This document shows, piece by piece, positions 7,966-15,303 of a stretch of DNA of 64,000 bases (positions are counted from its first letter, which is position 1; the number at the start of each line of letters is the position of its first letter). Under the pieces are notes generated by a model. That model had not been told where the DNA came from. It was given only the letters and a program-made list of their open reading frames with translations, and did not search any database. This stretch comes from Kaistella sp. 97-N-M2 (GTDB lineage Bacteria; Bacteroidota; Bacteroidia; Flavobacteriales; Weeksellaceae), in assembly GCF_021513235.1 (NCBI RefSeq), contig NZ_CP090976.1, positions 2,666,001 to 2,730,000 on the forward strand. Direction: 5' to 3'. The position numbers and the translations under genes were made by a program.

Positions 7966-9699
7966 TTATTTTTTAAGTTTGATATAAATTTCACCCGTTT
8001 TCTTTCCTTCAAAACCTTTCTTGAATACGTGCATCGATTCTATTTTATTCGGATCTAATTTCTGCATTTCTTCGTTCGTGGCAGATTTTCCATCAATAAA
8101 AATATTGGCATTTTTATTTAAAGAAGAATTTTTAGAATCATTTAAAGAAATCTGAGCATCTTTCACAGCTTGTTCAGCATCTTTAATACTTTGTTGAATT
8201 TCTGTGGAATTAATCTGTTTTACAGCTTCTTCAGCTATTTTCTCCGCGTCTGCAATTTGTTTTTTAAATTTTGGAGAATTTACTAATTTCTCAGCTTTTC
8301 TTCCTTGCTTTTCTGCATCGGCAATCTGTTTTTTGAACTTTGGAGAATTCACCAACCTTTCCGCAGCTTTACCTTGTTTTTCTGCCTCTTCAATTCTATT
8401 TTTAAAATCAGCAGAATTATAATACGCGTCGAGTTTTGCATAGAGTTGATCCATCTCTCCATATTTTTCACTCAGCAATTTCTCTATATTTTTAAAGTCT
8501 TCTTTGCTGTAAATCGCGTCCATTTTTGCACTGAGATCATTAATTTCTGAATCCAAATTTTTAAACTTTGGACTGTCAAAATCTTTTTTATCAGTCAATT
8601 TTCGGAGCGCTTCGGTTTTCAAACGCAATTCTTCCCCAATTTTTCGGGCTTCTTCATTTTTTGCGTTAAAGCTATCCTGTAAAGGTTGAATTTCATTCTG
8701 TTTTTCTCCAATTTTAGTTTGAACCGATTCCAGAGAATTTTCATTCAATGCGTTTTGTTCTTTGATGTTGGGAGCAATAGTGTCAGATTTTAAAGTGGAA
8801 ATTAAATGTTCAACTTCCAGATTGGTGTTTTTGATCTCTTTGTTTTTCGCATTTACCAAATAAATGAAAGCCAACAGAAAGAAAAGCGGCAACGCCAGTA
8901 TTTTGCGCGCATAGCTGAATTTTGTTTTTGATTTTTTAAGCATTGTTAATCTTTTTTTGAGGTTAGAACTAAGAAATGGACTCGTTGCAGGTAAGTGTTT
9001 TCCGGAAAAGTGACTTGCCAATAGCATCTGCGCAAATGCCTTTGTGTCCGAGTTTTTTACAGCTTTTTTATCAGCCAGATATTCGTGGATTAAATTAATT
9101 TCTTTTTGAATGAGATAAAAAAATGGATTGAACCAAAAGAGGGAAGTGGCGGTTTCAATAAAAATTTTGTCCCAGGAATGTTTTTGTTCGATATGAACCA
9201 TTTCGTGTTTCAAGATCTGCCGTCCCAAATCCGATTGCAGCGCAATAGAATCTTTCCAAAATAAGTTTCGGAAAAAGGAGAACGGCGCTTCATTCAAATC
9301 GGTTTGATAGAAACTGATTCCTTCAAAATTTTGCTTCAGAAATTTCTTTTTCAGCCGCTGAATTTTAAACAACCCAAATAATAAGCGGCTTAGAAAAAAG
9401 ACAGAAACCAGTCCAGCAACGACAGCAGAAAACGAAAGATAAACGAAATCATTACTTAAATTATTAGAAGAGTTGAAACCATTTAACCTGTTAAATAATA
9501 AATAGATATCACTGTTTACTTCGAACGTAAAATAACTTACTTTCAGCAGCGGTAGCAGCAGACTTATCACCACAGACGCCAATAAGTAGAAACGGTTGTA
9601 ATGATGAAATGTCTTATCTTTAAGAAACAACCGATAGTAGAGAAACATTACACCGGAGCCCAAAACAACTTTACCGAAATATAAAAAAAGTGCTTCCAT
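7966..9699 (-). CDS. M56 (BlaR1/MecR1-type) membrane metalloprotease with repeat coiled coil
   Basis: A 577-residue protein. The N-terminal half has about four membrane segments (residues 1-25, 36-55, 85-110, 266-284). Between the last two lies a cytosolic zinc protease domain with HEMVH at 165-169 and the downstream acidic ligand in HEYLAD (205-210). In BlaR1/MecR1 this protease answers a periplasmic signal by inactivating the BlaI repressor. The C-terminal half is not a penicillin-binding domain. It is a charged coiled coil with four 23-residue repeats (428-519, unit pattern NSPKFKKQIADAEK) and a short tail, IFIDGKSATNEEM, resembling a TonB-plug fold. Start and stop overlap: the BlaI stop TGA and this ATG share one base (TGATG), so translation is probably coupled. 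Confidence 0.92.
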   Translation of the reverse strand: MEALFLYFGKVVLGSGVMFLYYRLFLKDKTFHHYNRFYLLASVVISLLLPLLKVSYFTFEVNSDIYLLFNRLNGFNSSNNLSNDFVYLSFSAVVAGLVSVFFLSRLLFGLFKIQRLKKKFLKQNFEGISFYQTDLNEAPFSFFRNLFWKDSIALQSDLGRQILKHEMVHIEQKHSWDKIFIETATSLFWFNPFFYLIQKEINLIHEYLADKKAVKNSDTKAFAQMLLASHFSGKHLPATSPFLSSNLKKRLTMLKKSKTKFSYARKILALPLFFLLAFIYLVNAKNKEIKNTNLEVEHLISTLKSDTIAPNIKEQNALNENSLESVQTKIGEKQNEIQPLQDSFNAKNEEARKIGEELRLKTEALRKLTDKKDFDSPKFKNLDSEINDLSAKMDAIYSKEDFKNIEKLLSEKYGEMDQLYAKLDAYYNSADFKNRIEEAEKQGKAAERLVNSPKFKKQIADAEKQGRKAEKLVNSPKFKKQIADAEKIAEEAVKQINSTEIQQSIKDAEQAVKDAQISLNDSKNSSLNKNANIFIDGKSATNEEMQKLDPNKIESMHVFKKGFEGKKTGEIYIKLKK

Positions 9700-10064
9700 C
9701 AGTCTTTATTTTTAAGTTCGCCGAGCAGCATTTCCAGATCTTCTACGCTCAGTTCATTTTTTTCTACGAGGAAGGAAACCGCGTTCGTGTACGAACCTTC
9801 GAAATAATTTTTAACCAAACTTTTCATCGATTTTCCGCTGTATTTTTCTTTTGAAATTAAGGGAAAATATTGATGTTGCCGCCCAAAGACTTCATAACCT
9901 ACAAAATCTTTTTCTTTCAAAACTTTTAAAATCGTCGAAACAGTATTCGTGTGAGGTTTGGGCTCCGGGAAAAGATCCAGAATATCTTTCAAAAAACCTT
10001 TTTTTACGTCCCACAGATACTGCATTACCTGTTCTTCCGCTTTTGTTAACTGAGAAATCTGCAT
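9699..10064 (-). CDS. BlaI/MecI/CopY family transcriptional repressor
   Basis: A 121-residue winged-helix repressor. LTKAEEQVMQYLWDV at the N-terminus and PKPHTNTVSTILKVLKEK with VGYEVFGRQHQYFPLI are the winged-helix landmarks. The C-terminal helices (SYTNAVSFLVEKNELS) match the dimerisation part cut by the partner protease in BlaI/MecI. It is the first gene of the BlaI-M56-GLPGLI operon. Two palindromes in its promoter are likely its own operators, so negative autoregulation is expected. Confidence 0.93.
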   Translation of the reverse strand: MQISQLTKAEEQVMQYLWDVKKGFLKDILDLFPEPKPHTNTVSTILKVLKEKDFVGYEVFGRQHQYFPLISKEKYSGKSMKSLVKNYFEGSYTNAVSFLVEKNELSVEDLEMLLGELKNKD

Positions 10065-10085
10065 ATCACTATTTATTTAGTGATA
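10064..10085. promoter_or_regulatory. BlaI-type operator 1
   Basis: A perfect palindrome TATCACTA-N6-TAGTGATA lies between the -7 box and the blaI-like start codon, and its edge touches the ATG. A bound dimer would block RNA polymerase or initiation. Confidence 0.7.
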
Positions 10086-10115
10086 CAAATGTAGCAATTA
10101 ATTTTAATTGTACAA
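10086..10115 (-). promoter_or_regulatory. Promoter of the BlaI-M56-GLPGLI operon
   Basis: On the minus strand the TTG (10113-10115) and TACATTTG (10086-10093) are separated by 19 bp, a full match to the flavobacterial consensus. Operators flank or overlap both boxes. Confidence 0.8.
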
Positions 10116-10132
10116 CTATTTTTGTAGTGATA
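10111..10132. promoter_or_regulatory. BlaI-type operator 2
   Basis: TACAACTA-N6-TAGTGATA is an imperfect copy of operator 1, with the same 8-6-8 layout and 6 of 8 arm positions symmetric. It covers the -33 TTG. Its centre is 47 bp from that of operator 1. Confidence 0.6.
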
Positions 10133-10331
10133 TCGAAAGTATTTCTATAAATAGTTCATTGACAAATGATTAAATTATATCTATCTCGTTTGATGGCCTC
10201 TTGTCTTACTGTCATGAAGATGAATATTTGCTGATCATTTTCGATGTGGTAAAAATTTCCCAAATTTGAGTAGGAATTCTATAAAGGAATTATTCTTGCT
10301 ATTACAAGGACAATTATTAAAAATCTTAATT

Positions 10332-10883
10332 ATGAATACGAAAAGACTTTCTTCAACACTGGAAGAAGCGTTAAGCAAACAAATGAATGTCGAACTTTAT
10401 CAATCTCACACTTATTTAGCATACGGAATTTGGGCAAGCGACAATGGTTACGCGGGGATTTCTAATTTTCTGTTCCGCCATTCGCAGGAAGAAAGGGAGC
10501 ATGCCATCAAATTTATGCAGTATATTCTGAACCGTGGCGGAAAACCTACCGTAACCGCTTTAGCTTCCGCGCCGGGTGACCCCCAAAATTTGACCGACTG
10601 TTTTAACAAAGTTTTCCAACACGAAGTGGAAAACACTGAAAAAATTTACCGCCTCGTGGAACTTGCTTTTGACGAAAAAGACTGGGCAACGTGGAATTTC
10701 CTACAGTGGTTTGTGAAAGAGCAAATTGAAGAAGAAACCCTTGCAATGGATCTTATCGATAAATTAAAAATTGCGGGCGGCGATAAAGCTTCAGACGAAT
10801 CCTTGTTCACGTTGGACAAAACTCTAGGCGAAACTCCGGATGATGCAGATTTAGCGCGCGACGCAACGTCTGAGAATCCTTAA
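10332..10883 (+). CDS. Non-haem ferritin
   Basis: A 183-residue ferritin of the bacterial Ftn type, which oxidises Fe2+ and stores iron in a 24-subunit shell. Ferroxidase-centre residues are seen in NVELYQSHTYLAYG, SQEEREHAIKFMQY and FVKEQIEEETLAMDLIDKL. The ATG at 10332 (MNTKRLSSTLEEALSKQMN) fits the family; the longer frame from 10266 would add an unrelated hydrophobic leader. A short acidic tail (TPDDADLARDATSENP) follows the last helix. It is flanked by a terminator, so it is probably a single-gene unit. Confidence 0.94.
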   Translation: MNTKRLSSTLEEALSKQMNVELYQSHTYLAYGIWASDNGYAGISNFLFRHSQEEREHAIKFMQYILNRGGKPTVTALASAPGDPQNLTDCFNKVFQHEVENTEKIYRLVELAFDEKDWATWNFLQWFVKEQIEEETLAMDLIDKLKIAGGDKASDESLFTLDKTLGETPDDADLARDATSENP

Positions 10884-10904
10884 TTTCCACGCCGTGCAAA
10901 AAAT

Positions 10905-10934
10905 AATCTGCTCCATTTTGGGCAGATTTTTTTG
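10905..10934 (+). terminator. Terminator of the ferritin gene
   Basis: AATCTGC and GCAGATT form a stem with a 10-nt loop followed by a T run, 22 nt after the stop codon. Confidence 0.75.
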
Positions 10935-10959
10935 TGCCAAAAAACTCGATCAAAATCTT

Positions 10960-10967
10960 TATCTTTG
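10960..10967 (+). promoter_or_regulatory. -7 box of ychF
   Basis: TATCTTTG is a full match to TAnnTTTG, 55 nt before the ychF start. No well-placed TTG is seen upstream. Confidence 0.45.
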
Positions 10968-11022
10968 CCAATTCTCAATAACAGGGTTTCAGACCTTGAA
11001 TTTTAAACTTTGAACTAAAGAT

Positions 11023-12114
11023 ATGAAATGTGGAATTGTAGGTTTACCCAACGTAGGGAAATCAACCCTTTTTAACTGTTTAAGCAATGCCAAAGCGCAG
11101 TCTGCTAATTATCCTTTCTGTACCATCGAGCCGAATATCGGCACCGTGTCTGTACCGGATGAACGTCTGTTCGAACTGGAAAAATTAGTAAAACCGGAGC
11201 GCGTTTTACCAGCCGTCGTAGAGATCGTAGATATTGCGGGGCTTGTGAAAGGTGCAAGCAAAGGTGAAGGTTTGGGAAATAAATTTCTTGCGAACATCAG
11301 AGAATGCGAAGCGATCATCCACGTTTTAAGATGTTTCGAAGATGCAAATATTATTCACGTCGAAGGAACCGTAGATCCAATTCGCGATAAAGAAATTATC
11401 GATATCGAACTCCAGTTGAAGGATATTGAAACTTTGGGAAAATCCGTGGAGAAGGCGAAGAAATTCATTAAATCCGGAAAAAAGGAAGACGTTTTAACTT
11501 ATGAAACACTGCTGAAACTTCAAAAATTTGTAGAAGAAGGAAACAACGCACGCGAATTTCCAACAGACGATTTTTCTGCCTCAATTATCTCCGACGTTCA
11601 GTTATTGACGAACAAACCCATTCTCTATGTTTGTAATGTTGATGAAAATTCCATAAAAAACGGAAACGAATGGATTGCGAAAATCGAAGCGATGGCAAAA
11701 AAAGAGAACGCTGAAGTCGTTGTTCTTGCCGCTCAGATCGAAGCAGACATCAATGAACTTGAAACTTTTGAAGAAAGAGAAATGTTTTTGGATGAGTTGG
11801 GTTTAACCGAACCCGGCGTAAACAGATTGATCCGAAAAGCTTACGATTTATTGCATTTGCAGACTTATTTTACCGCTGGCGTAAAAGAAGTTCGGGCCTG
11901 GACAATTGGAAAAGGTTGGACCGCACCTCAGGCTGCCGGAGTTATTCACACTGATTTCGAAAAAGGATTTATCCGTGCAGAAGTCATTAAATATGAAGAT
12001 TTTGTTCATTTCGGTTCGGAAGCCAAAGTAAAAGAAGCCGGAAAACTTGCAGTAGAAGGAAAAGAATATATTGTGCAGGATGGTGATATGATGAATTTTA
12101 GATTTAATGTTTAA
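11023..12114 (+). CDS. ychF: Redox-regulated ATPase YchF (Obg family)
   Basis: A 363-residue P-loop protein. It has G1 (GLPNVGKSTLFN, residues 5-16), G3 region DIAGLVKGASKGEG and, in place of the NKxD base-recognition motif, NVDE. This explains why YchF prefers ATP over GTP. A helical insertion and a C-terminal TGS domain (TAGVKEVRAWTIGKG) complete the standard order. It binds ribosomes and has been linked to the oxidative stress response. The length equals that of the E. coli protein. Confidence 0.97.
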   Translation: MKCGIVGLPNVGKSTLFNCLSNAKAQSANYPFCTIEPNIGTVSVPDERLFELEKLVKPERVLPAVVEIVDIAGLVKGASKGEGLGNKFLANIRECEAIIHVLRCFEDANIIHVEGTVDPIRDKEIIDIELQLKDIETLGKSVEKAKKFIKSGKKEDVLTYETLLKLQKFVEEGNNAREFPTDDFSASIISDVQLLTNKPILYVCNVDENSIKNGNEWIAKIEAMAKKENAEVVVLAAQIEADINELETFEEREMFLDELGLTEPGVNRLIRKAYDLLHLQTYFTAGVKEVRAWTIGKGWTAPQAAGVIHTDFEKGFIRAEVIKYEDFVHFGSEAKVKEAGKLAVEGKEYIVQDGDMMNFRFNV

Positions 12115-12135
12115 AATTTTATCATAACATAAATA

Positions 12136-12161
12136 AAAGCGGACTTCGGTTCGCTTTCTTT
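12136..12161 (+). terminator. Probable terminator of ychF
   Basis: AAAGCGGA and TTCGCTTT pair with one mismatch around a CTTCGG loop. The following T run is short, so termination may be weak. Confidence 0.5.
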
Positions 12162-12230
12162 GGTTAAAGAAAAAGAAATTGAGACTTTTCTATGAGTAAT
12201 TTTTTCCGTAAATTGGGGTCAAATTATTTT

Positions 12231-12785
12231 ATGAAAAACACCAAAGTAGCAATTATAGTAGGGAGTTTAAGAAAAGAATCTTTTAACAGAAAAGTCGCGA
12301 ATGAAATAATTCGTTTGGCGCCAGAAAATATGGAGTTAGAAATCGTAGAAATAAAAGATCTAACTTTTTTTAGCGAAGATATTGAAAATGATCCTCCAAA
12401 GTCATGGATCGATTTTAAGCAAAAAATTGCGGATTCAGATGCTATTCTATTTGTTTCTCCAGAATATAACCGAACAATTCCGGGGGTTTTAAAAAACGCC
12501 ATGGAAATTGGAGCAAGACCACCCAAACAAAATTCCTGGAAAGAAAAACCCGGCGCGGTTGTTACCGTTTCTCCAGGTGCAATTGGTGGTTTAGGTGCAA
12601 ATCTTACCATCAGAAATGCAGCACTTTCTTTAAATATTCCCATGATGCATCAACCGGAAGCTTTTATTGGAGGAATCAAAGATCGTTTGTTGGAAGATGG
12701 AAAAACGGTGAACGAAAAGACAGAGAAATTTCTGCGTGATTTTTTAATCGCTTTCGAAAGATGGATCATGCAGTTAACCAACTAA
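12231..12785 (+). CDS. NADPH-dependent FMN reductase family protein
   Basis: A 184-residue flavodoxin-like protein. The phosphate-binding loop is VGSLRKESFNRK near the N-terminus, and SPEYNRTIPGVLKNAMEIGAR is the second signature of the chromate/azo/quinone reductase family. It binds FMN and reduces quinones or other acceptors with NAD(P)H; the natural substrate cannot be told. The start at 12231 (MKNTKVAIIVGSL) is chosen because the extra residues from 12192 precede the first beta strand and have no counterpart in the family. It lies alone between ychF and parE. Confidence 0.9.
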   Translation: MKNTKVAIIVGSLRKESFNRKVANEIIRLAPENMELEIVEIKDLTFFSEDIENDPPKSWIDFKQKIADSDAILFVSPEYNRTIPGVLKNAMEIGARPPKQNSWKEKPGAVVTVSPGAIGGLGANLTIRNAALSLNIPMMHQPEAFIGGIKDRLLEDGKTVNEKTEKFLRDFLIAFERWIMQLTN

Positions 12786-12863
12786 GTTTCCTACACGTTG
12801 ATCTAAACTGTAGCAACAATTCAAAATTTTCGCGCAAAATTTTAAATATCGATTTCCTTTCGC

Positions 12864-12871
12864 TATTTTTG
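12864..12871 (+). promoter_or_regulatory. -7 box of the parE operon
   Basis: TATTTTTG matches TAnnTTTG, 38 nt before the parE start codon. Confidence 0.45.
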
Positions 12872-12909
12872 TGAGTTACTGAATTTAGGCAGTAGATTCC
12901 GATAGTACT

Positions 12910-14796
12910 ATGACCGAAAACACCACCGTTACTTATTCCGAAGACAACATCAGAACCCTCGATTGGCAGGAACATATCCGGATCCGTCCGGGGATGTATA
13001 TTGGTAAATTGGGCGACGGCTCTTCCGCTGACGACGGAATTTATATTTTACTCAAAGAGATCATCGACAATTCTGTAGACGAGTTTGTGATGAAATCCGG
13101 CAAACGCATCGAAATTAAGATCGACGAAGGCAAAGCCACGATTCGCGATTACGGCCGGGGCATTCCTTTAGGTAAAGTCGTCGACGCCGTTTCCAAGATG
13201 AATACGGGCGGGAAATATGATTCCAAAGCCTTTAAAAAATCGGTTGGTTTGAATGGAGTAGGTTCAAAAGCCGTAAATGCGCTCTCCGAATTTTTCCGCG
13301 TAAAATCGGTGCGCGAGGGAAAAGTTAAAATTGCGGAATTTTCAAAAGGTTTAATTACGGAAAATTTTAAGGAAGCAGATTCCACGGACCGCAACGGAAC
13401 AGAAATCACCTTCATTCCGGATTCTACCATTTTCACGCATTTCAAGTTCCGGAAAGAGTATATCGAAAAGATGCTCAAAAACTATTGCTATCTGAATCCG
13501 GGCTTAAAAATAGTGTTCAACGGCGAAACTTTTTTCTCCGAAAACGGGCTGAAAGATTTGCTTCAAGAGGAAATTGAAGGTGAAATTCTTTATCCTGTAG
13601 TTCATCTGAAAGACGAAGATATCGAAGTTGCCATCACGCACTCCGATAAATCGCAATCGGAGACCTATTTTTCTTTCGTCAACGGACAAAATACCACGCA
13701 GGGCGGAACGCATTTGAACGCTTTTCGCGAAGCCTATGTAAAAACAATACGCGAATACTTCAATAAAAATTTTGAAGCCGCAGATATCCGAAAATCGATT
13801 ATTGCCGCGGTCGCGGTTAAAGTGATCGAGCCGGTGTTCGAGTCGCAGACCAAAACAAAACTTGGCTCCAACGAAATGGAACCGGGAAAAGAAACCGTAC
13901 GGTCGTTTGTGACGAATTTCTTAAAAAATAAACTCGACAATTTTCTGCATCAAAATCAGGAAATCGCCGAAGCCATTCACCGGAAAATTATTATTTCCGA
14001 GAGAGAGCGCAAAGAGCTTTCGGGGATTCAGAAATTAGCGCGGGAAAGAGCCAAAAAAGTGTCGCTGCACAATAAAAAACTGCGCGACTGCCGACAGCAT
14101 TACAACGATCAAAAGGCGCTGAGAAAAGGCGAAACCATGATTTTTATTACGGAGGGAGATTCTGCGTCGGGGTCTATTACCAAGTCCCGCGATGTGGAAA
14201 CGCAGGCTGTTTTTTCCTTAAAGGGAAAGCCCCTGAACTGCTACGGCCTCACGAAAAGAGTGGTTTATGAAAACGAGGAATTCAATCTGCTTCAGGCCGC
14301 TTTAAATATTGAGGATTCTTTGGAAGATCTGCGTTACAATCACGTAATTATCGCCACTGATGCAGATGTCGATGGAATGCACATCCGTTTGTTGATGATC
14401 ACTTTTTTCCTGCAGTTTTTCCCCGATCTGATTAAAAACGGTCATCTTTATATTCTGCAGACACCGTTGTTCCGGGTTCGAAACAAGAAGGAAACGCGCT
14501 ACTGTTATTCGCAGGCGGAAAGAATTAAAGCTTTAAATGAATTGGGGAAAAATCCTGAGATCACGCGGTTTAAAGGTTTAGGAGAAATCTCGCCGGACGA
14601 ATTCAAGCATTTTATCGGCAAAGATATCCGCCTGGAACCGGTGGTATTAGGAAAAGACCAGACGATCGAACAGATTCTGGAATTTTATATGGGCAAAAAT
14701 ACGCCGGACCGCCAAACCTTTATTTTGGAAAATTTAGTGGTCGAAGATCCGGACATCGATAAAAAGGAAGTGTTAAGCGATACGGAGACTGTATAA
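12910..14796 (+). CDS. parE: DNA topoisomerase IV subunit B
   Basis: A 628-residue type IIA topoisomerase ATPase subunit. The GHKL ATPase is seen at [20 protein letters not shown] and [14 protein letters not shown], and the TOPRIM domain at [13 protein letters not shown] and [14 protein letters not shown]. ParE with ParC decatenates daughter chromosomes. Assignment to ParE rather than GyrB rests on the shared operon with parC. The gene is followed after 27 nt by a small membrane-protein gene and then parC. Confidence 0.95.
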   Translation: MTENTTVTYSEDNIRTLDWQEHIRIRPGMYIGKLGDGSSADDGIYILLKEIIDNSVDEFVMKSGKRIEIKIDEGKATIRDYGRGIPLGKVVDAVSKMNTGGKYDSKAFKKSVGLNGVGSKAVNALSEFFRVKSVREGKVKIAEFSKGLITENFKEADSTDRNGTEITFIPDSTIFTHFKFRKEYIEKMLKNYCYLNPGLKIVFNGETFFSENGLKDLLQEEIEGEILYPVVHLKDEDIEVAITHSDKSQSETYFSFVNGQNTTQGGTHLNAFREAYVKTIREYFNKNFEAADIRKSIIAAVAVKVIEPVFESQTKTKLGSNEMEPGKETVRSFVTNFLKNKLDNFLHQNQEIAEAIHRKIIISERERKELSGIQKLARERAKKVSLHNKKLRDCRQHYNDQKALRKGETMIFITEGDSASGSITKSRDVETQAVFSLKGKPLNCYGLTKRVVYENEEFNLLQAALNIEDSLEDLRYNHVIIATDADVDGMHIRLLMITFFLQFFPDLIKNGHLYILQTPLFRVRNKKETRYCYSQAERIKALNELGKNPEITRFKGLGEISPDEFKHFIGKDIRLEPVVLGKDQTIEQILEFYMGKNTPDRQTFILENLVVEDPDIDKKEVLSDTETV

Positions 14797-14823
14797 AAGT
14801 CTGCGAAAAATTCAAGGAAAGGC

Positions 14824-15303
14824 ATGAGATTAAACAACCGCAACAAAATTGGTTATTTTAATTTTTTAAGTACATTACTCGTTATGATATCCCTTTTTGG
14901 GGTGCTGATTTTTCTGTTGGAACGTTACAAATATCATTATTTAGGCTGGGGCGCGGCAATCTTCGTTGTAATTCCGTTTCTGCTGGCAATTGTTTTTTAT
15001 CTTCGGGGGCGCCAGATTTTCGAATTCGACAGTGACGGCGAGGCCCTAAACTTTAAAAATAAAAATGTATTCCTTTTTTTGGACCGACCGCTCAGCGACG
15101 AGTTTCCGAAATACAAACTGCTGAGTTACGAAATTCTTAACGCATTTATTTTTAAACGTTTATACATTAAAATCAAAAGTAAAAAAAACAATTCCGTTAC
15201 TTTAAGATATGACGTTTCTTACCTGACCAAAAAAGAATTGAATGACCTCAAATTTTCCTTAAGTAAAGTGATTAAAACAAATAAAGAGAGAGAAAACAGT
15301 TGA
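14824..15303 (+). CDS. Two-segment membrane protein of unknown function between parE and parC
   Basis: I do not recognise a named family for this 159-residue protein. Two membrane segments lie at about residues 13-31 and 40-60, followed by a basic and polar domain of about 95 residues (IFEFDSDGEALNFKNK onward) predicted to be beta-rich then helical. This resembles small membrane proteins with PH-like domains. It starts 27 nt after parE. Its stop TGA overlaps the parC ATG (TGATG), so it is co-transcribed and translationally coupled with topoisomerase IV. The context hints at chromosome segregation or simply at shared expression. Confidence 0.75.
   Translation: MRLNNRNKIGYFNFLSTLLVMISLFGVLIFLLERYKYHYLGWGAAIFVVIPFLLAIVFYLRGRQIFEFDSDGEALNFKNKNVFLFLDRPLSDEFPKYKLLSYEILNAFIFKRLYIKIKSKKNNSVTLRYDVSYLTKKELNDLKFSLSKVIKTNKERENS

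Noticed and set aside
9699..9701. Frameshift between the BlaI-like and M56 genes
   Set aside because: The one-base TGATG overlap is a normal translational-coupling arrangement and both proteins are complete.
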